This document shows, piece by piece, positions 26,501-40,600 of a stretch of DNA of 64,000 nt (position 1 is the first letter of the stretch; every line of letters begins with the position of its first letter). The notes under the pieces were generated by a model. That model was not told the DNA's origin, searched no databases, and saw nothing but the letters and a program-made list of their open reading frames with translations. The stretch spans positions 1,939,621-2,003,620 of the forward strand of contig JADCRB010000006.1 of NCBI GenBank assembly GCA_021464245.1, in the 5' to 3' direction. Position numbers and translations under genes: made by a program. This stretch comes from Carallia brachiata (lineage: Eukaryota > Streptophyta > Magnoliopsida > Malpighiales > Rhizophoraceae).

Positions 26501-29500
26501 TCAAGAAAAAAGCATTTTCAAGACGTTTTGGGGTGTTAAATGCATTCAATTCCCTCTAATAAGTGTCCTTGATCGATAATTTGCATTTATTTGATGCATA
26601 AGACCATTTGTGGCATGAATAAGAGGCTAAATCACTTCATTTATTGCAAATAAGTGATTTTCTTTCATTTTAATGGCTTTTTAACCCAAATTAAACTTAA
26701 ATGAATCACAAATGCTTGCAAAAAGCGTTAATTTCAACGAAAAAAAACATTTTCAAGACGTTTTGAGGTGTTAAATGCTTTCAATTCCCTCTAATAAGTG
26801 TCCAATGATCATAATTTGTATTTATTTGATGCATAAGACCATTTGTGGCGTGAATAAAGAGGCTAAATCACTTCATTTCTTACAAATAAGTGATTTTCTT
26901 TCATTTTAATGGCTTATTTAACCCAAATTAAACTTAAATGAATCACATGTTCAAAAACCGTTAATTTCAACGAAAAAAGCATTTTCAACACGTTTTGAGT
27001 GTTAAATGCATTCAATTCCCTCTAATAAGTGTCCAATTGATCATAATTGCATTTATTTGATGCATAAGACCATTTGTGCGTGAATAAAGAGGCTAAATCA
27101 CATTCACCTTTTCTTGCAAATAAGTGATTTTCTTTCATTTTAATGGCTTATTTAACCCAAATTAAACTTAAATGAATCAAATGCTTGCAAAAAGCGTTAA
27201 TTTCAACGAAAAGCATTTTCAAACGTTTTGGGTGTTAAATGCTTTCAATTCCCTCTAATAAGTGTCCAATTGATCATAATTTGCATTTATTTGATACATA
27301 AGACCATTTGTGGCGTGAATAAAGAGGTTAAATCACTTCATTTCTTGCAAATAAGTGATTTTTTTATTTAACCCCATTAAACTTAAATGAATCAATGCTT
27401 GCAAAAAGCGTTAATTTCAACGAAAAAAGCATTTTCAAGACGTTTTGGGTGTTAAATGCATTCAATTCCCTCTAATAAGTGTCCAATTGATCATAATTTG
27501 CATTTATTTGATGCATAAGACCATTTGTGGCGTGAATAAAGAGGCTAAATCACTTCATTTCTTGCAAATAAGTGATTTTCTTTCATTTTAATGGCTTATT
27601 TAACCCAAATTAAACTTAAATGAATCACAAATGCTTGCAAAAAGCGTTAATTTCAACGAAAAAAGCATTTTCAAGACGTTTTGAGGTGTTAAATGCTTTC
27701 AATTCCCTCTAATAAGTGTCCAATTGATCATAATTTGTATTTATTTGATGCATAAGACCATTTGTGGCGTGAATAAAGAGGCTAAATCACTTCATTTCTT
27801 ACAAATAAGTGATTTTCTTTCATTTTAATGGCTTATTTAACCCAAATTAAACTTAAATGAATCACAAATGTTGCAAAAAAGCGTTAATTTCAACGAAAAA
27901 AGCATTTTCAACACGTTTTGAGTGTTAAATGCATTCAATTCCCTCTAATAAGTGTCCAATTGATCATAATTTGCATTTATTTGATGCATAAGACCATTTG
28001 TGCGTGAATAAAGAGGCTAAATCACTAGGAAAATCACTCATTTCTTGCAAATAAGTGATTTTCTTTCATTTTAATGGCTTATTTAACCCAAATTAAACTT
28101 AAATGAATCACAAATGCTTGCAAAAAGCGTTAATTTCAACGAAAAAGCATTTTCAAGACGTTTTGGAGTGTTAAATGCTTTCAATTCCCTCTAATAAGTG
28201 TCCAATTGATCATAATTTGCATTTATTTGATACATAAGACCATTTGTGGCGTGAATAAAGAGGCTAAATCACTTCATTTCTTGCAAATAAGTGATTTTTT
28301 TATTTAACCCCAATTAAACTTAAATGAATCACAAATGCTTGCAAAAAGCGTTAATTTCAACGAAAAAAGCATTTTCAAGACGTTTTGGGTGTTAAATGCT
28401 TTCAATTCCCTCTAATAAGTGTCCAATTGATCATAATTTGCATTTATTTGATGCATAAGACCATTTGTGGCGTGAATAAAGAGGCTAAATCACTTCATTT
28501 CTTGCAAATAAGATTTTCTTTCATTTTAATGGCTTATTTAACCCAAATTAAACTTAAATGAATCACAAATGCTTGCAAAAAGCGTTAATTTCAACGAAAA
28601 AAAGCATTTTCAAGACGTTTTGAGGTGTTAAATGCTTTCAATTCCCTCTAATAAGTGTCCAATTGATCATAATTTGCATTTATTTGATGCATAAGACCAT
28701 TTGTGGCGTGAATAAAGAGGCTAAATCACTTCATTTCTTGCAATAAATGATTTTCTTTCATTTTAATGGCTTATTTAACCCAAATTAAACTTAAATGAAT
28801 CCAAATGCTTGCAAAAAGTGTTAATTTCAACGAAAAAACATTTTCAAGACGTTTTGGGGTGTTAAATGCATTCAATTCCCTCTAATAAGTGTCCAATTGA
28901 TCATAATTTGCATTTATTTGATGCATAAGACCATTTGTGGCGTGAATAAAGAGGCTAAATCACTTCATTTCTTGCAAATAAGTGATTTTCTTTCATTTTA
29001 ATGGCTTATTTAACCCAAATTAAACTTAAATGAATCACAAATGCTTGCAAAAAGCGTTAATTTCAACGAAAAAAGCATTTTCAAGACGTTTTGGGGTGTT
29101 AAATGCATTCAATTCCCTCTAATAAGTGTCCAATTGATCGTAATTTGTTTATTTCATGCATAAGACCATTTGTGGCATGAATAAAGAGGCTAAATCACTT
29201 CATTTATTGCAAATAAGTGATTTTCTTTCATTTTAATGGCTTATTTAACCCAAATTAAACTTAAATGAATCACAAATGCTTGCAAAAAGCGTTAATTTCA
29301 ACGAAAAAAGCATTTTCAAGACGTTTTGGTGTTAAATGCTTTCAATTCCCTCTAATAAGTGTCCAATTGATCATAATTTATTTATTTGATGCATAAGACC
29401 ATTTGTGGCGTGAATAAAGAGGCTAAATCACTTCATTTCTTGCAAATAAGTGATTTTCTTTCATTTTAATGGCTTATTTAACCCAAATTAAACTTAAATG

Positions 29501-32500
29501 AATCAAATGCTTCCAAAAAGCGTTAATTTCAACGAAAAAAGCATTTTCAACACGTTTTGAGTGTTAAATGCATTCAATTCCCTCTAATAAGTGTCCAATT
29601 GATCATAATTGCATTTATTTGATGCATAAGACCATTTGTGCGTGAATAAAGAGGCTAAATCACTTGCAAAAATCACTCATTTCTTGCATAAGTGATTTTC
29701 TTTCATTTTAATGGCTTATTTAACCCAAATTAAACTTAAATGAATCACAAATGCTTGCAAAAAGCGTTAATTTCAACGAAAAAGCATTTTCAAGACGTTT
29801 TGGAGTGTTAAATGCTTCAATTCCCTCTAATAAGTGTCCAATTGCATAATTTGCATTTATTTGATACATAAGACCATTTGTGGCGTGAATAAAGAGGCTA
29901 AATCACTTCATTCTTGCAAATAAGTGATTTTCTTTCATTTTATTTAACCCAAATTAAACTTAAATGAATCACAAATGCTTGCAAAAAGCGTTAATTTCAA
30001 CGAAAAAGCATTTTCAAGACGTTTTGGGGTGTTAAATGCATTCAATTCCCTCTAATAAGTGTCCAATTGATCATTAATTTGCATTTATTTGATGCATAAG
30101 ACCATTTGTGGCATGAATAAAGAGGCTAAATCACTTCATTTTGCAAATAAGTGATTTTCTTTCATTTTAATGGCTATTTAACCCAAATTAAACTTAAATG
30201 AATCACAAATGCTTGCAAAAAGCGTTAATTTCAACGAAAAAAGCATTTTCAAGACGTTTTGAGGTGTTAAATGCTTTCAATTCCCTCTAATAAGTGTCCA
30301 ATTGATCATAATTTGCATTTATTTGATGCATAAGACCATTTGTGGCGTGAATAAAGAGGCTAAATCACTTCATTTCTTGCAAATAAGTGATTTTCTTTCA
30401 TTTTAATGGCTTATTTAACCCAAATTAAACTTAAATGAATCACATGCTTGCAAAAAGCGTTAATTTCAACGAAAAAAGCATTTTCAAGACGTTTTGTGTT
30501 AAATGCATTCAATTCCCTCTAATAAGTGTCCAATTGATCATAATTTGCATTTATTTGATGCATAAGACCATTTGTGCGTGAATAAAGAGGCTAATAAAGA
30601 GGAAATCACTTCATTTCTTGCAAATAAGTGATTTTCTTTCATTTTAATGGCTTATTTAACCCAAATTAAACTTAAATGAATCACAAATGCTTGCAAAAAG
30701 CGTTAATTTCAACGAAAAAGCATTTTCAAGACGTTTTGGTGTTAAATGCATTCAATTCCCTCTAATAAGTGTCCAATTGATCATAATTTGCATTTATTTG
30801 ACATAAGACCATTTGTGGCGTGAATAAAGAGGCTAAATCACTTCATTTCTTGCAAATAAGTGATTTCTTTTATTTAACCCAAATTAAACTTAAATGAATC
30901 ACAAATGCTTGCAAAAAGCGTTAATTTAACGAAAAAAGCATTTTCAAGACGTTTTGGGTGTTAAATGCATTCAATTCCCTCTAATAAGTGTCCAATTGAT
31001 CATAATTTGCATTTATTTGATGCATAAGACCATTTGTGGCGTGAATAAAGAGGCTAAATCACTTCATTTCTTGCAAATAAGTGATTTTCTTTCATTTTAA
31101 TGGCTTATTTAACCCAAATTAAACTTAAATGAATCACAAATGCTTGCAAAAAGCGTTAATTTCAACGAAAAAAGCATTTTCAAGACGGTTTTGAGGTGTT
31201 AAATGCTTTCAATTCCCTCTAATAAGTGTCCAATTGATCATAATTTGCATTTATTTGCATAAGACCATTTGTGGCGTGAATAAAGAGGCTAAATCACTTC
31301 ATTTCTTGCAAATAAGTGATTTTCTTTCATTTTAATGGCTTATTTAACCCAAATTAAACTTAAATGAATCACAAATGCTTGCAAAAAGCGTTAATTTCAA
31401 CGAAAAAAGCATTTTCAAGACGTTTTGGGTGTTAAATGCATTCAATTCCCTCTAATAAGTGTCCAATTGATCATAATTTGCATTTATTTGATGCATAAGA
31501 CCATTTGTGGCGTGAATAAAGAGGCTAAATCACTTCATTTCTTGCAAATAAGTGATTTTCTTTCATTTTAATGGCTTATTTAACCCAAATTAAACTTAAA
31601 TGAATCACAAATGCTTGCAAAAAGCGTTAATTTCAACGAAAAAAGCATTTTCAAGACGTTTTGGGGTGTTAAATGCATTCAATTCCCTCTAATAAGTGTC
31701 CAATTGATCGTAATTTGCATTTATTTCATGCATAAGACCATTTGTGGCATGAATAAAGAGGCTAAATCACTTCATTTATTGCAAATAAGTGATTTTCTTT
31801 CATTTTAATGGCTTATTTAACCCAAATTAAACTTAAATGAATCACAAATGCTTGCAAAAAGCGTTAATTTCAACGAAAAAAGCATTTTCAAGACGTTTTG
31901 AGGTGTTAAATGCTTTCAATTCCCTCTAATAAGTGTCCAATTGATCATAATTTGCATTTATTTGATGCATAAGACCATTTGTGGCGTGAATAAAGAGGCT
32001 AAATCACTTCATTTCTTGCAAATAAGTGATTTTCTTTCATTTTAATGGCTTATTTAACCCAAATTAAACTTAAATGAATCACAAATGCTTGCAAAAAGCG
32101 TTAATTTCAACGAAAAAAGCATTTTCAAGACGTTTTGATGTGTTAAATGCATTCAATTCCCTCTAATAAGTGTCCAATTGATCATAATTTGCATTTATTT
32201 GATGCATAAGACCATTTGTCGTGAATAAAGAGGCTAAATCACAGCAAATCACTCATTTCTTGCAATAAGTGATTTTCTTTCATTTTAATGGCTTATTTAA
32301 CCCAAATTAAACTTAAATGAATCACAAATGCTTGCAAAAAGCGTTAATTTCAACGAAAAAAGCATTTTCAAGACGTTTTGGATGTTAAATGCATTCAATT
32401 CCCTCTAATAAGTGTCCAATTGATCATAATTTGCATTTATTTGATGCATAAGACCATTTGTGGCGTGAATAAAGAGGCTAAATCACTTCATTTCTTGCAA

Positions 32501-35500
32501 ATAAGTGATTTATTTAACCCAAATTAAACTTAAATGAATCAAAATGCTTGCAAAAAGCGTTAATTTCAACGAAAAAAGCATTTTCAAGACGTTTTGGGTG
32601 TTAAATGCATTCAATTCCCTCTAATAAGTGTCCAATTGATCATAATTTGCATTTATTTGATGCATAAGACCATTTGTGGCGTGAATAAAGAGGCTAAATC
32701 ACTTCATTTCTTGCAAATAAGTGATTTTCTTTCATTTTAATGGCTTATTTAACCCAAATTAAACTTAAATGAATCACAAATGCTTGCAAAAAGCGTTAAT
32801 TTCAACGAAAAAAGCATTTTCAAGACGTTTTGATGTGTTAAATGCATTCAATTCCCTCTAATAAGTGTCCAATTGATCATAATTTGCATTTATTTGATGC
32901 ATAAGACCATTTGTGGCGTGAATAAAGAGGCTAAATCACTTCATTTCTTGCAAATAAGTGATTTTCTTTCATTTTAATGGCTTATTTAACCCAAATTAAA
33001 CTTAAATGAATCACAAATGCTTGCAAAAGCGTTAATTTCAACGAAAAAAGCATTTTCAAGACGTTTTGGGTGTTAAATGCATTCAATTCCCTCTAATAAG
33101 TGTCCAATTGATCATAATTTGCATTTATTTGATGCATAAGACCATTTGTGGCGTGAATAAAGAGGCTAAATCACTTCATTTCTTGCAAATAAGTGATTTT
33201 CTTTCATTTTAATGGCTTATTTAACCCAAATTAAACTTAAATGAATCACAAATGCTTGCAAAAAGCGTTAATTTCAACGAAAAAGCATTTTCAAGACGTT
33301 TTGGGGTGTTAAATGCATTCAATTCCCTCTAATAAGTGTCCAATTGATCGTAATTTGATTTATTTATGCATAAGACCATTTGTGGCATGAATAAAGAGGC
33401 TAAATCACTTCATTTATTGCAAATAAGTGATTTTCTTTCATTTTAATGGCTTATTTAACCCAAATTAAACTTAAATGAATCACAAATGCTTGCAAAAAGC
33501 GTTAATTTCAACGAAAAAAGCATTTTCAAGACGTTTTGAGGTGTTAAATGCTTTCAATTCCCTCTAATAAGTGTCCAATTGATCATAATTTGCATTTATT
33601 TGATGCATAAGACCATTTGTGGCGTGAATAAAGAGGCTAAATCACTTCATTTCTTGCAAATAAGTGATTTTCTTTCATTTTAATGGCTTATTTAACCCAA
33701 ATTAAACTTAAATGAATCACAAATGCTTGCAAAAAGCGTTAATTTCAACGAAAAAAGCATTTTCAAGACGTTTTGATGTGTTAAATGCATTCAATTCCCT
33801 CTAATAAGTGTCCAATTGATCATAATTTGCATTTATTTGATGCATAAGACCATTTGTAGCGTGAATAAAGAGGCTAAATCACTTCATTTCTTGCAAATAA
33901 GTGATTTTCTTTCATTTTAATGGCTTATTTAACCCAAATTAAACTTAAATGAATCACAAATGCTTGCAAAAAGCGTTAATTTCAACGAAAAAGCATTTTC
34001 AAGACGTTTTGGAGTGTTAAATGCTTTCAATTCCCTCTAATAAGTGTCCAATTGATAATTTGCATTTATTTGATGCATAAGACCATTTGTGGCGTGAATA
34101 AAGAGGCTAAATCACTTCATTTCTTGCAAATAAGTGATTTTTTAATTTAACCCAAATTAAACTTAAATGAATCACAAATGCTTGCAAAAAGCGTTAATTT
34201 CAACGAAAAAAGCATTTTCAAGACGTTTTGGGGTGTTAAATGCATTCAATTCCCTCTAATAAGTGTCCAATTGATCATTTGTTTATTTGATGCATAAGAC
34301 CATTTGTGGTGAATAAAGAGGCTAAATCACTTCATTTCTTGCAAATAAGTGATTTTCTTTCATTTTAATGGCTTATTTAACCCAAATTAAACTTAAATGA
34401 ATCACAAATGCTTGCAAAAAGCGTTAATTTCAACGAAAAAAGCATTTTCAAGACGTTTTGAGGTGTTAAATGCTTTCAATTCCCTCTAATAAGTGTCCAA
34501 TTGATCATAATTTGCATTTATTTGATGCATAAGACCATTTGTGGCGTGAATAAAGAGGCTAAATCACTTCATTTCTTGCAAATAAGTGATTTTCTTTCAT
34601 TTTAATGGCTTATTTAACCCAAATTAAACTTAAATGAATCACAATGCTTGCAAAAAGCGTTAATTTCAACGAAAAAAGCATTTTCAAGACGTTTTGATGT
34701 GTTAAATGCATTCAATTCCCTCTAATAAGTGTCCAATTGATCATAATTTGCATTTATTTGATGCATAAGACCATTTGTGGCGTGAATAAAGAGGCTAAAT
34801 CACTTATTGCATCATCATTTTATAAGTGATTTTCTTTCATTTTAATGGCTTATTTAACCCAAATTAAACTTAAATGAATCACAAATGCTTGCAAAAAGCG
34901 TTAATTTCAACGAAAAAAGCATTTTCAAGACGTTTTGGGTGTTAAATGCATTCAATTCCCTCTAATAAGTGTCCAATTGATCATAATTTGCATTTATTTG
35001 ATGCATAAGACCATTTGTGGCGTGAATAAAGAGGCTAAATCACTTCATTTCTTGCAAATAAGTGATTTTTTTATTTAACCCCAAATTAAACTTAAATGAA
35101 TCATCAAATGCTTGCAAAAAGCGTTAATTTCAACGAAAAAAGCATTTTCAAGACGTTTTGGGGTGTTAAATGCATTCAATTCCCTCTAATAAGTGTCCAA
35201 TTGATCATAATTTGCATTTATTTGATGCATAAGACCATTTGTGGCGTGAATAAAGAGGCTAAATCACTTCATTTCTTGCAAATAAGTGATTTTCTTTCAT
35301 TTTAATGGCTTATTTAACCCAAATTAAACTTAAATGAATCACAAATGCTTGCAAAAAGCGTTAATTTCAACGAAAAAAGCATTTTCAAGACGTTTTGGGT
35401 GTTAAATGCTTTCAATTCCCTCTAATAAGTGTCCAATTGATCATAATTTGTTTATTTGATGCATAAGACCATTTGTGGCGTGAATAAAGAGGCTAAATCA

Positions 35501-36424
35501 CTTCATTTCTTACAAATAAGTGATTTTCTTTCATTTTAATGGCTTATTTAACCCAAATTAAACTTAAATGAATCACATGCTTGCAAAAAGCGTTAATTTC
35601 AACGAAAAAAGCATTTTCAAGACGTTTTGGTGTTAAATGCATTCAATTCCCTCTAATAAGTGTCCAATATGATATTTGCATTTATTTGATGCATAAGACC
35701 ATTTGTGCGTGAATAAAGAGGAAATCACTAAATCACTCATTTCTTGCAAATAAGTGATTTTCTTTCATTTTAATGGCTTATTTAACCCAAATTAAACTTA
35801 AATGAATCACAAATGCTTGCAAAAAGCGTTAATTTCAACGAAAAAGCATTTTCAAGACGTTTTGGGGTGTTAAATGCATTCAATTCCCTCTAATAAGTGT
35901 CAATTGATCATAATTTGCATTTTTTGATAAGACCATTTGTGGCGTGAATAAAGAGGCTAAATCACTTCATTTCTTGCAAATAAGTGATTTTTTATTTTAA
36001 CCATTTAAATTAAATTAAATGAATCAAAATGCTTGCAAAAAGCGTTAATTTCAACGAAAAAGCATTTTCAAGACGTTTTGGGTGTTAAATGCATTCAATT
36101 CCCTCTAATAAGTGTCCAATTGATCATAATTTGCATTTATTTGATGCATAAGACCATTTGTGGCGTGAATAAAGAGGCTAAATCACTTCATTTCTTGCAA
36201 ATAAGTGATTTTCTTTCATTTTAATGGCTTATTTAACCCAAATTAAACTTAAATGAATCACAAATGCTTGCAAAAAGCGTTAATTTCAACGAAAAAAGCA
36301 TTTTCAAGACGTTTTGAGGTGTTAAATGCATTCAATTCCCTCTAATAAGTGTCCAATTGATCATAATTTGCATTTATTTGATAAATAAGACCATTTGTGG
36401 CGTGAATAAAGAGGCTAAATCACT
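17501..36424. repeat. 237-bp satellite array with higher-order repeat structure
   Basis: About 80 monomers whose variants recur in a fixed order. C-type reads GATCGTAATTTG and CATTTATTGCAAA. D-type reads GAGGTGTTAAATGCTTTC and often TTTGTATTTATTTG. E-type has the extra AAATCAC half-site and often GACGTG. F-type reads GGAGTGTTAAATGC and GATACATAAG and has a shortened end (GATTTTTATTTAACC). Plainer G, H and I types follow. F-type ends recur near 18957, 19890, 21510, 22457, 24100, 25035, 26445, 27358, 28292, 29938, 30868, 32508, 34138, 35068 and 35988. The spacings are about 930 or 1,640 bp, once about 1,410. The N at 25502 lies within an otherwise in-phase monomer. It contains no gene. Confidence 0.95.
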
Positions 36425-36425
36425 N
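36425..36425. other. Undetermined base at the young/old satellite boundary
   Basis: To the left the sequence is a young-type monomer at phase 169 (AAATCACT). To the right it resumes at about phase 55 (CATTTTGGAGTG) with old-type words (GTGCAGTTAATC, TTGTTGCATAAG). Phase and subfamily change together here, so this looks like a contig join. Confidence 0.7.
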
Positions 36426-37079
36426 CATTTTGGAGTGTTAAATGCATTCAATTCCCTTTAATAAGTGTGCAGTTAATCATAATTTGCATTTACTTGTTGC
36501 ATAAGACCATTTGTGGAACGAATAGAGAGGCTAAATCACTTCATTTCTTACAATTAAGTGATTTTCTTTCATTTTAATTGCTTATTTAACCCAAATTAAA
36601 CTGAAATGAAGCATAAATGCTTACAAAAACTATTAATTTCAATGCAAAGCATATTTAACACCTTGTGGGGTATTAAATGTGTTCAATTCCCTCTAATAAT
36701 TGTGCAATTGATCATGTTTTGCATTTATTTGTTGCATAAGACCATTTGTGGTATAAATAAAGAGGCTAAATCACTTCCTTTCCTGCAAATAAGTGATTTT
36801 TCTGTATTTTACAGGCTTGTTTAACCCAAATTAACTTAAATGAAGCATAAATGCTTACAAAAACCGTTAATTTCAATGCAAAAAGCATATTTAACACCTT
36901 TTGAGGTGTCAAATGCATTCAATTCCCACTAATAAGTGTGCAATTAATCATGATTTGCATTTATTAGTTACATGAGACCATTTGTGGCATGAATAAGAGG
37001 CCAAATCACTTCATTTCTTGGAAATAAGTGATTTTCATTGATTTTAGTGGCTTATTTAACCTAAAGTAAACTTAAATGA

Positions 37080-38500
37080 ATCATAAATGTTTACAAAAAC
37101 CGTTAATTTCATTGCAAAAACCATATTTAACATTTTTTGGGGTGTCAAATGCATTTAATTCCCTCTAATAAGTGTGCAATTGATCATGATTTGCATTTAT
37201 TAGTTGTATAAGACCATTTGAGGCATGAATAAAGAGGCTAAATTACTTCATTTCTTACAAATAAGTAATTTTCATTGATTTCAATGGCTTATTTAACACA
37301 ATTTGAACTTAAATGAAGAATAAATGGTTACGAAAACCATTAATTATAATGCAAAAAGTATTTTCAACACGTATTGGGGTGTTAAATACATTCAATTCCC
37401 TCTAATAAGTGTGCAATTGATCATAATTTGCATTTACTTGTTGCATAAGACCCTTTGTGGCATGAGTAAAGAGCCTAAATCACTTCCTTTGTTGCAAATA
37501 AGTGATTTTCCTTCATTTTAATGGCTTATTTAACCCAAATTAAACTGCAATGAAGCATAAATGCTTACAAAAATCGTAAATTTCAATGCAAAAAGCATAT
37601 TTAACACCTTTTGGGGAGTTAAATGCGTTCATTTCCCTCTAATAACTGTGCAATTGATCATAATTTGCATTTACTTGTTGCATAAGATCATTTGTAATAT
37701 AAATAAAGAGGCTAAATCACTTCCTTTCTCGCAAATAAGTGATTTTCCTTCATTTTAATGGCTTATTTAACCCAAATTAAACTTAAATGAAGCATAAATG
37801 TTTACAAAAACCGTTAATTTCATTGCAAAAACCATATTTAACATTTTTTGGGGTGTCAAATGCATTTAATTCCCTCTAATAAGTGTGCAATTGATCATGA
37901 TTTGCATTTATTAGTTGCATAAGACCATTTGAGGCATGAATAAAGAGGCTAAATTACTTCATTTCTTACAAATAAGTAATTTTCATTGATTTCAATGGCT
38001 TATTTAACACAATTTGAACTTAAATGAAGAATAAATGGTTACAAAAACCATTAATTATAATGCAAAAAGTATTTTCAACACGTTTTGAGGTGTTAAATGC
38101 ATTTAATTCCCTCTAATAAGTATGGAATTGATCATAATTTACATTTATTTGTTGCATAAGACCATTTGTGGCATGAATAAAGAGGCTAAATCACTTCATT
38201 TTTTGCCATTAAGTGATTTTCTTTCATTTTAATGGCTTACTTAACCTAAATTAAACTGCAATGAAGCACAAATGCTTACAAAAACTGATAATTTCAATGG
38301 AAAAAGCGTATTTAACACCTTTTGAGGTGTTAAATACATTCAATTTCCTCTAATAATTGTGTAATTGATCATGATTTGAATTTATTTGTTGCACAAGACC
38401 ATTTGTGGCATAAATAAAGAGGTTAAATCACTTCATTTTTTGCAATTAAGTGATTTTCTTTCATTTTAATAGCTTACTTAACCAAAATTAAACTGCAATG
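37080..38500. repeat. Trimer duplication in the old satellite (period about 711 bp)
   Basis: The monomer at 37080-37325 shares its private variants with the monomer at 37790-38040: GCAAAAACCATATTTAAC, ATTTGAGGCATG, AAATTACTTC and ACACAATTTGAAC. The following monomers at 37325 and 38036 share AATTATAATGC. The copies are three monomers apart, so a three-monomer block was duplicated. Confidence 0.8.
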
Positions 38501-38959
38501 AAGCATAAATGCTTACAAAAACTGTTAATTTTAATGCAAAAAGCATATTTAACACCTTTTGGGGTGTTAAATGCGTTCAATTCCCTCTAATAATTGTGCA
38601 ATTGATCATGATTTGCATTTATTTGTTGCACAAGACCATTTGTGGCATAAATAAAGAGGCTAAATCACTTCCTTTCTTGCAAATAAGTGATTTTTCCTCA
38701 TTTTGATGGCTTATTTAACCCAAATTAAACTTAAATGAAGTATAAATGTTTACGAAAACCGTTAATTTCAAAGCAAAAACCATATTTAACACATTTTGGG
38801 GTGTCAAATGCATTCAATTCTCTCTAATAAGTGTGCAATTGGTCATGATTTGCATTTATTAGTTGCATAAGACCATTTGCGGCATGAATAAAAAGGATAA
38901 ATTACTTCATTTCTTACAAATAAGTGATTTTCATTGATTTTAATGGGTCATTTAACCCA

Positions 38960-40600
38960 AATTGAACTTAAATGAAGAATAAATGGTTACAAAAACTTTT
39001 AATTTCAATGCAAAAAGCATTTTCAACATGTTTTGGGGTGTTCAATGCATTCAATTCCCTCGAATAAGCACGCAGTTGATCATAATTTGCATTTACTTGT
39101 TGCATAACACCATTTGTGGAACGAATAGAGAGGCTAAATCACTTCATTTTTTGCAATTAAGTGATTTTCTTTCATTTTAATGGCTTATTTAACCCAAATT
39201 AAACTGAAATGAAGCATAAATGCTTACAAAAACTGTTAATTTTAATACAAAACGCATATTTAACACATTTTGAGGTGTTAAGTGCGTTCAATTCCCTCTA
39301 ATAAGTATGCAATTCATCATGATTTGCATTTATTTGTTGCATAAGACCATTTGTGGCATAAATAAAATGGTTAAATCATTCTTTTCTTGCAAATAAGTGA
39401 TTTTTCTTCATTTTACAAGCTTGTTTAACCCAATTAACTTAAATGAAGTATAAATGCTTGCAAAAACCATTAATTTCAATGCAAAACGCATATTTAACAC
39501 CTTTTGAGGTGTCAAATGCATTCAATTCCCTCTAATAAGTGTGCAATTGATCATGATTTGCATTTATTAGTTGCATAAGACCATTTGTGGCATGAATAAA
39601 GAGGATAAATCACTTCATTTCTTGCAAATAAGTGATTTTCATTGATTTTAATGGCTTATTTAACCCAAATTGAACTTAAATGAAGAATAAATGGTTACAA
39701 AAACTTTTAATTTCAATGCAAAAAGCATTTTCAACATGTTTTGGGGTGTTCAATGCATTCAATTCCCTCGAATAAGCACGCAGTTGATCATAATTTGCAT
39801 TTACTTGTTGCATAACACCATTTGTGGAACGAATAGAGAGGCTAAATCACTTCATTTTTTGCAATTAAGTGATTTTCTTTCATTTTAATGGCTTATTTAA
39901 CCCAAATTAAACTGAAATGAAGCATAAATGCTTACAAAAACTGTTAATTTTAATACAAAACGCATATTTAACACATTTTGAGGTGTTAAGTGCGTTCAAT
40001 TCCCTCTAATAAGTATGCAATTCATCATGATTTGCATTTATTTGTTGCATAAGACCATTTGTGGCATAAATAAAATGGTTAAATCACTTCTTTTCTTGCA
40101 AATAAGTGATTTTTCTTCATTTTACAAGCTTGTTTAACCCAAATTAACTTAAATGAAGTATAAATGCTTGCAAAAACCATTAATTTCAATGCAAAACGCA
40201 TATTTAACACCTTTTGAGGTGTCAAATGCATTCAATTCCCTCTAATAAGTGTGCAATTGATCATGATTTGCATTTATTAGTTGCATAAGACCATTTGTGG
40301 CATGAATAAAGAGGATAAATCACTTCATTTCTTGCAAATAAGTGATTTTCATTGATTTTAATGGCTTATTTAACCCAAATTGAACTTAAATGAAGAATAA
40401 ATGGTTACAAAAACTTTTAATTTCAATGCAAAAAGCATTTTCAACATGTTTTGGGGTGTTCAATGCATTCAATTCCCTCGAATAAGCACGTAGTTGATCA
40501 TAATTTGCATTTACTTGTTGCATAAGACCATTTGTGGAACAAATAGATAGGCTAAATCACTTCATTTCTTACAATTAAGTGATTTTCTTTCATTTTAATG
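38960..40600. repeat. Trimer higher-order repeat in the old satellite (period about 709 bp)
   Basis: A block beginning with a monomer marked TCAACATGTTTTGGGGTG and CTCGAATAAGCACG recurs at about 38980, 39690 and 40400. The blocks starting at 38960 and 39669 are almost identical over about 709 bp. The third copy diverges after about 40610. This is a recent three-monomer amplification inside otherwise diverged satellite. Confidence 0.88.

Noticed and set aside
8066..36424. CENP-B-box-like motif in the monomer (minus strand TTTCGTTGAAATTAACG)
   Set aside because: It matches the TTCG and one A of the box but lacks the essential CGGG end. Plants are not known to use a CENP-B-box system, so I treat it as chance.
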